Part shown: in pieces, positions 60,658 to 64,000 of the stretch
Position numbering within the stretch: position 1 is the first letter of the stretch
Layout: every line of letters starts with the position of its first letter
Source of the DNA: Steroidobacteraceae bacterium
GTDB taxonomy: Bacteria > Pseudomonadota > Gammaproteobacteria > Steroidobacterales > Steroidobacteraceae
NCBI GenBank assembly: GCA_017853555.1
Contig: JAFMJH010000007.1
Location: 45,976-109,975 of the forward strand
DNA length: 64,000 nucleotides
Direction of reading: 5' to 3'
Position numbers and translations under genes: made by a program
Notes under the pieces: generated by a model
The model's input: the letters and a program-made list of their open reading frames with translations, nothing else
Told to the model about the DNA's origin: nothing
Database searches by the model: none

Positions 60658-61424
60658 GACAGTTCCCGCTTCTTCGTATTCAAAACCACGTACAACACCA
60701 CCAACAACACCGCGAAGCTCCACCACTGCAGCGCATAAGACCAGTTCTGCTCCGGTCCTTTGACGAACGGTCGCCACGCACGCAGATAACCGTTCGGCTC
60801 CGCATCATCCAGCAACAACAACCGCGCTTCGACGCGCGGTGCCGATTCCGCATCGGTCGCGAGCGCCCGCGCGATGTCCGCCACATGCGGATATGCGGTC
60901 ACGCGCGGCCACGCACCCGTGGTCGCCGGCGCGGCGCGTCCCGACTCGAGACCCGCCGCCGGCCAATCGTCGAGTCGACCGCGCAGCGTGACGACCGCCG
61001 CGCCGTCGCCGAGCGCAAAAGTCACCTCGGGCAAACGCTCGCGAAAACCCGAGCCCGGCACCCAACCCCGATCGACGATCAACCAACGCCCGTCGTCGAG
61101 CCGCAGTGGCGTCAGCACGTCATAGCCTGCACGACCGTCGCGCGTGCGATTGTCGAGCAGAAATTGTCGTGCGCCATCCCACTGGCCGCGCACTTCCACC
61201 GCGGCGAAACGCGACAACGTCGCCGTTGGACGCGTGCCGAGCGGCTGTTGTTCCGCACTGCCGGCACTGAATTCGGCAGCGAGCCGCTGTTTGTATTCGG
61301 CGCGCCCCCATTGCCATGCGCCGAGCGCGATGAAGACCGGCAACAACGACAAGGTCGCCGCCGTCATCAGCCAGGACGGCGCGAATACTCGTCGGCCCAA
61401 AGCGATTCGGATCGGCACGCGCAT
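60654..61424 (-). CDS. SURF1 family cytochrome oxidase assembly protein
   Basis: The 256-aa protein has the SURF1 design: one membrane helix near each end (about 17-38 and 228-249) around a periplasmic domain, with the family motifs LGAWQWGRAEYK, GYDVLTPL and VDRGWVP. SURF1 helps insert heme A into subunit I. Its start codon overlaps the -10 box of the divergent DUF2909 gene. Confidence 0.88.
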   Translation of the reverse strand: MRVPIRIALGRRVFAPSWLMTAATLSLLPVFIALGAWQWGRAEYKQRLAAEFSAGSAEQQPLGTRPTATLSRFAAVEVRGQWDGARQFLLDNRTRDGRAGYDVLTPLRLDDGRWLIVDRGWVPGSGFRERLPEVTFALGDGAAVVTLRGRLDDWPAAGLESGRAAPATTGAWPRVTAYPHVADIARALATDAESAPRVEARLLLLDDAEPNGYLRAWRPFVKGPEQNWSYALQWWSFAVLLVVLYVVLNTKKRELS

Positions 61425-61429
61425 ATAAT
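61424..61429 (+). promoter_or_regulatory. Perfect -10 element for the DUF2909 gene
   Basis: TATAAT on the plus strand predicts a start near 61436 and a short leader of about 15 nt before TTG 61451. The -35 match is poor. It overlaps the surf1 start codon on the other strand. Confidence 0.5.
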
Positions 61430-61450
61430 AACGCTTTCGGGAGGTGATCC

Positions 61451-61663
61451 TTGGACCTGTTCCGCACGCTCGTCGGCCTCGTGATGTTGGGCATCGTGTT
61501 CAGCCTCGGCAACGCCTTGTTTCACCTCATGACCAGCAAGGGCGAATCCAAAAAGATGGTGCGTGCATTGACGATGCGCGTGGCCTTGTCGGTCGGCTTG
61601 TTCATCGCGCTCATGGCCGCGTGGGCACTCGGCATCATCCAGCCGCTCGACGGCCCGCGCTGA
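61451..61663 (+). CDS. Twin-transmembrane protein, DUF2909 family
   Basis: The 70-aa protein has two membrane helices (about 5-26 and 43-63) joined by a basic loop (MTSKGESKKMVRALTMR). This is the DUF2909 twin-helix pattern that is often found beside cytochrome oxidase genes; its role is not established. The TTG start is supported by an extremely strong GGAGGTGATCC site just upstream. It is the only plus-strand gene among the oxidase genes. Confidence 0.8.
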   Translation: MDLFRTLVGLVMLGIVFSLGNALFHLMTSKGESKKMVRALTMRVALSVGLFIALMAAWALGIIQPLDGPR

Positions 61664-61673
61664 TCGCTCCCTG

Positions 61674-61707
61674 AAAGAAAAAAGCCCCGGAAGTTTCCCT
61701 CCGGGGC
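61674..61707 (-). terminator. Intrinsic terminator of the cytochrome oxidase operon
   Basis: On the minus strand a perfect 8-bp stem (GCCCCGGA pairing with TCCGGGGC, 8-nt loop) is followed by a T-rich tract TTTTTTCTTTC. It lies about 35 bp beyond the coxC stop. On the plus strand the stem lacks a T-tract. Confidence 0.85.
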
Positions 61708-61741
61708 CATTGCAGCAGCGCTGCGGTTCGTCGCTACGGCA

Positions 61742-62635
61742 TCAGATCCAGTAGACGAACACGAACAGTCCGAGCCACACCACGTCGACGAAGTGCCAGT
61801 ACCACGCCACCGCTTCGAAACCGAAGTGGCGTTGCGGCGTGAAGTGGCCGTTCATGGTGCGCAGCCAGATCACGAGCAGCATGATGGCGCCGAGCGTGAC
61901 GTGCAGGCCGTGGAAGCCCGTGAGCATGAAGAACGTCGAGCCGTAGATGCCCGTCGAGAGCTTCAGGCCGAGTTCGGTGTAGGCGTGCGAGTATTCCTCG
62001 GCCTGCAAAAACACGAACAGGAAGCCGAGCAGGAAGGTCGCGGCCAGGAAGATGTTCAGGATCTTGCGCTTGCCCTCTTGCAGCGCATGGTGGGCGATGG
62101 TGATCGTCACGCCCGACAGCAACAGGATGGCGGTGTTGATCGCCGGCAGACCGAACGCCGGAATCGTTTCGAACGAACCATCGTCACGCGGGCTGACCCG
62201 CGCCGGGCCGTTCGAGGGCCAGGCGTTGTCGAAGTTCTGCCAAAGCAGCAATTTATTGAAGATCTTCACGCCTTCGCCGCCGAGCCAGGGCACCGACAGC
62301 TGACGTGCGTAGAACAGCGCCCCGAAGAACGCCGCGAAGAACATCACTTCCGAGAAGATGAACCACATCATGCCCATGCGGAAGGACTTGTCGACCTGCA
62401 GGTTGTACATGCCCTTCTGGTTTTCGGCGATCACGACGTTGAACCAGCCGACGAACAGTCCGAGCACCATCAGGAAGCCGAGCGCGAACACCACCGGGCC
62501 GTACCACTCGTTCAACCAGCCGCACAGGCCGATCATCATGGTGAACAGCGACACCGAGCCGTAGATCGGCCACGGGCTGTCGTGCGGCACGTAGTACTTG
62601 TCGTCTTGATGATGCGTAGCGTGGGCAGTAGCCAT
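61742..62635 (-). CDS. coxC: Cytochrome c oxidase subunit III
   Basis: Subunit III (297 aa) is the seven-helix accessory membrane subunit of the aa3 oxidase. Conserved features include SPWPIYGS near the start, MWFIFSEVMFFAAFFGALFY, FHGLHVTLGA and the final WHFVDVVWLGLFVFVYWI region (last about 20 residues). It follows cox11 by 10 bp and is the last gene before the terminator. Confidence 0.96.
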   Translation of the reverse strand: MATAHATHHQDDKYYVPHDSPWPIYGSVSLFTMMIGLCGWLNEWYGPVVFALGFLMVLGLFVGWFNVVIAENQKGMYNLQVDKSFRMGMMWFIFSEVMFFAAFFGALFYARQLSVPWLGGEGVKIFNKLLLWQNFDNAWPSNGPARVSPRDDGSFETIPAFGLPAINTAILLLSGVTITIAHHALQEGKRKILNIFLAATFLLGFLFVFLQAEEYSHAYTELGLKLSTGIYGSTFFMLTGFHGLHVTLGAIMLLVIWLRTMNGHFTPQRHFGFEAVAWYWHFVDVVWLGLFVFVYWI

Positions 62636-62645
62636 GGTTATCTTC

Positions 62646-63194
62646 CTAGTTCAGCGCGGCGGTCCGCGTCATGTTGTCGTAGAAAACGTAAGAGAGCGTG
62701 ATGCGATCGAGGTACTTCGGCAGCGCCGGGTCGACGACGAAACGCACCGGCATGCTGCGGCTCTCGTCTTTGGCGAAGGCCTGCGGCGTGAAGCAGAAGC
62801 ATTCGGTCTTGCGAAAGTAGGCCGTCGCCTTGCCGGGTGCGACATTGGGCACGGCTTGCGCGACCGTGTCGCGACCGGTGAGGTTGCGTGCGACGAAATC
62901 GACCTCGTACAACCGACCGGGATGCACCTGCATCGAGTTGACCACCGGCGCGAATTCCCAGTTGCCGACCGACGGCAGATCGGCGATGAACTCCACGGTG
63001 ACGGTGCGCGCATCGTCGGGCTTCTCGAGGATCGTCGACGCCTTCAGCAGATTTTTTTGATTGCCGACGCCGGTGAGGTCGCACAACACGTCGTACAAGG
63101 GCACGAGCGCGAACCCGAACGCGAACGCGCCCAGCGCCACGCCGAGCAGGCGCAGCGTGAGACGGCGATTGGCGCGTTCGAGGTTCTCGCTCAT
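62646..63194 (-). CDS. ctaG: Cytochrome c oxidase assembly protein CtaG/Cox11
   Basis: The 182-aa protein has one N-terminal membrane helix (about 15-35) and a periplasmic immunoglobulin-like copper domain with the Cu-binding motif TECFCFTPQ. Cox11 delivers copper to CuB in subunit I. It overlaps the 41-aa gene upstream by ATGA. Confidence 0.94.
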   Translation of the reverse strand: MSENLERANRRLTLRLLGVALGAFAFGFALVPLYDVLCDLTGVGNQKNLLKASTILEKPDDARTVTVEFIADLPSVGNWEFAPVVNSMQVHPGRLYEVDFVARNLTGRDTVAQAVPNVAPGKATAYFRKTECFCFTPQAFAKDESRSMPVRFVVDPALPKYLDRITLSYVFYDNMTRTAALN

Positions 63195-63316
63195 CGACGG
63201 TATCCGAGCACCGACATCAGGATGAAGCCGACGTAGAAGCCGAGCGCGATGCAGCCGAACAGGATCGCGCTGCGTTTGACGCGGCGCGCCCGTTCGGCAT
63301 CGAGATCGCCGGACAT
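63191..63316 (-). CDS. Small single-helix protein of the cox operon
   Basis: This 41-aa reading has a charged N-terminus ([13 protein letters not shown]) and one hydrophobic helix (about 17-36). It lies 2 bp after the coxA stop and overlaps the cox11 start by ATGA. Small membrane proteins at this position are common in proteobacterial aa3 loci and are thought to aid assembly. The tight spacing argues that it is translated; the function is inferred. Confidence 0.65.
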   Translation of the reverse strand: MSGDLDAERARRVKRSAILFGCIALGFYVGFILMSVLGYRR

Positions 63317-63318
63317 GC

Positions 63319-64000
63319 TCAGTGACCCATGCCTTTCGGAATCAGGTTCGCTGCGGGCGGCGTTTCCCAGCTGTGATAGGGCGCCGGTGTCGGCAATTCC
63401 CAATCGAGGCCGGTCGCACCTTCCCACGGACGTTGCGGCGCTTTTTCACCGGACCGTACGGCGCTCCAGACGGCCGCGACGAACAGCAGCTGCGAGAAGC
63501 CGAAGATGAACGCACCGATCGAGGAGACCATGTTCCAGTCCGCGAACTGCGTCGAGTAATCCGGGATGCGACGCGGCATGCCGGCGAGGCCGAGGAAGTG
63601 CTGCGGGAAGAACAGCACGTTCACGCCGACGAGCGACAACCAGAAGTGGGCCTTGCCGAGTTTTTCGTTGTACATGCGGCCGCTCCACTTCGGCAGCCAG
63701 TAGTACACGCCGGCCATGATCGAGAACACGGCGCCCGGCACCAGCACGTAGTGGAAGTGCGCGACCACGAAATAGGTGTCGTGGTACTGGAAGTCGGCCG
63801 GCGCGATCGCGAGCATCAGGCCCGAGAAACCGCCGATCGTGAACAGAAACAGGAAGGCGAGCGCGAACAGCATCGGGGTTTCGAAGCTGATCGAACCCTT
63901 CCACATCGTCGCGCACCAGTTGAACACCTTCACGCCCGTCGGGATGGCGATGAGCATCGTCGAGAGCATGAAGAACAACTGGCCGGCGAGCGGCATGCCC
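63319..64000 (-). CDS. coxA: Cytochrome c oxidase subunit I, C-terminal part
   Basis: Only the last about 227 residues are inside the window; the gene continues past 64000. Visible features are the helix with [10 protein letters not shown], the heme ligands in [12 protein letters not shown] (the high-spin and low-spin heme histidines), the segment [18 protein letters not shown] and the polar C-terminal tail. This is the A-type heme-copper oxidase catalytic subunit, which uses the heme A made by the CtaA/CtaB pair encoded nearby. Confidence 0.96.
   Translation of the reverse strand, partial: GMPLAGQLFFMLSTMLIAIPTGVKVFNWCATMWKGSISFETPMLFALAFLFLFTIGGFSGLMLAIAPADFQYHDTYFVVAHFHYVLVPGAVFSIMAGVYYWLPKWSGRMYNEKLGKAHFWLSLVGVNVLFFPQHFLGLAGMPRRIPDYSTQFADWNMVSSIGAFIFGFSQLLFVAAVWSAVRSGEKAPQRPWEGATGLDWELPTPAPYHSWETPPAANLIPKGMGH

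Overview
The window is a GC-rich, gene-dense piece of a gammaproteobacterial chromosome spanning the replication origin. The evidence is the core order dnaA-dnaN-recF-gyrB on the minus strand facing rpmH-rnpA-yidD-yidC-mnmE on the plus strand, a GyrB of the long (806 aa) gammaproteobacterial type, the long E. coli-type ArgG, and an aa3-type cytochrome oxidase locus with CtaA/CtaB. This suits a free-living aerobic lineage near Xanthomonadales, Nevskiales or Steroidobacterales; the genus cannot be fixed from sequence alone. No tRNA, rRNA, CRISPR, IS or phage was seen, and no stretch over 300 bp lacks a gene. Layout: (1) 1-10.5 kb is an accessory catabolic region. A tightly overlapping set (PhyH dioxygenase, methyltransferase, FAD-linked oxidase, FAD monooxygenase) meets a LysR regulator, which diverges from a GMC oxidoreductase, an MFS transporter and a propionate-CoA ligase. 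The substrate is unknown. (2) 10.5-14.6 kb holds a phosphoribosyltransferase, a host-attachment-like protein, YciI, a ribokinase-family kinase, ArgG and a small lipoprotein. (3) 14.6-24.8 kb is the origin block; the dnaN-dnaA gap carries DnaA boxes and is the likely oriC. (4) 25-35.8 kb is a complete Tad/Flp pilus locus, followed by a translationally coupled Crp/Fnr regulator, HD-GYP phosphodiesterase and GGDEF cyclase (35.9-38.1 kb) that look like a c-di-GMP control module. (5) 38.0-43.2 kb, minus strand, is an unusual probable operon: a secreted S33-type peptidase, a NatAB-type ABC exporter, an amidase-like protein whose catalytic Cys is replaced by Ser, and a Pr6Pr-type membrane protein. 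(6) 43.3-55.4 kb has mnmG, trkA-trkH, an MFS/DUF1838 pair, pyrF-MFS-uppP and uvrD. (7) 55.4-64 kb has a VOC lipoprotein, two divergent metallo-beta-lactamase-fold hydrolases, and the heme A/cytochrome oxidase genes (ctaB, ctaA, SCO, surf1, DUF2909, coxC, cox11, a 41-aa protein, and coxA running off the end). Stop-start overlaps of ATGA, GTGA or TTGA type are very common, so many genes appear translationally coupled. The most notable points are the Ser-for-Cys amidase-like protein and its operon, the unassigned oxidative cluster at the left end, and the Tad plus c-di-GMP arrangement.
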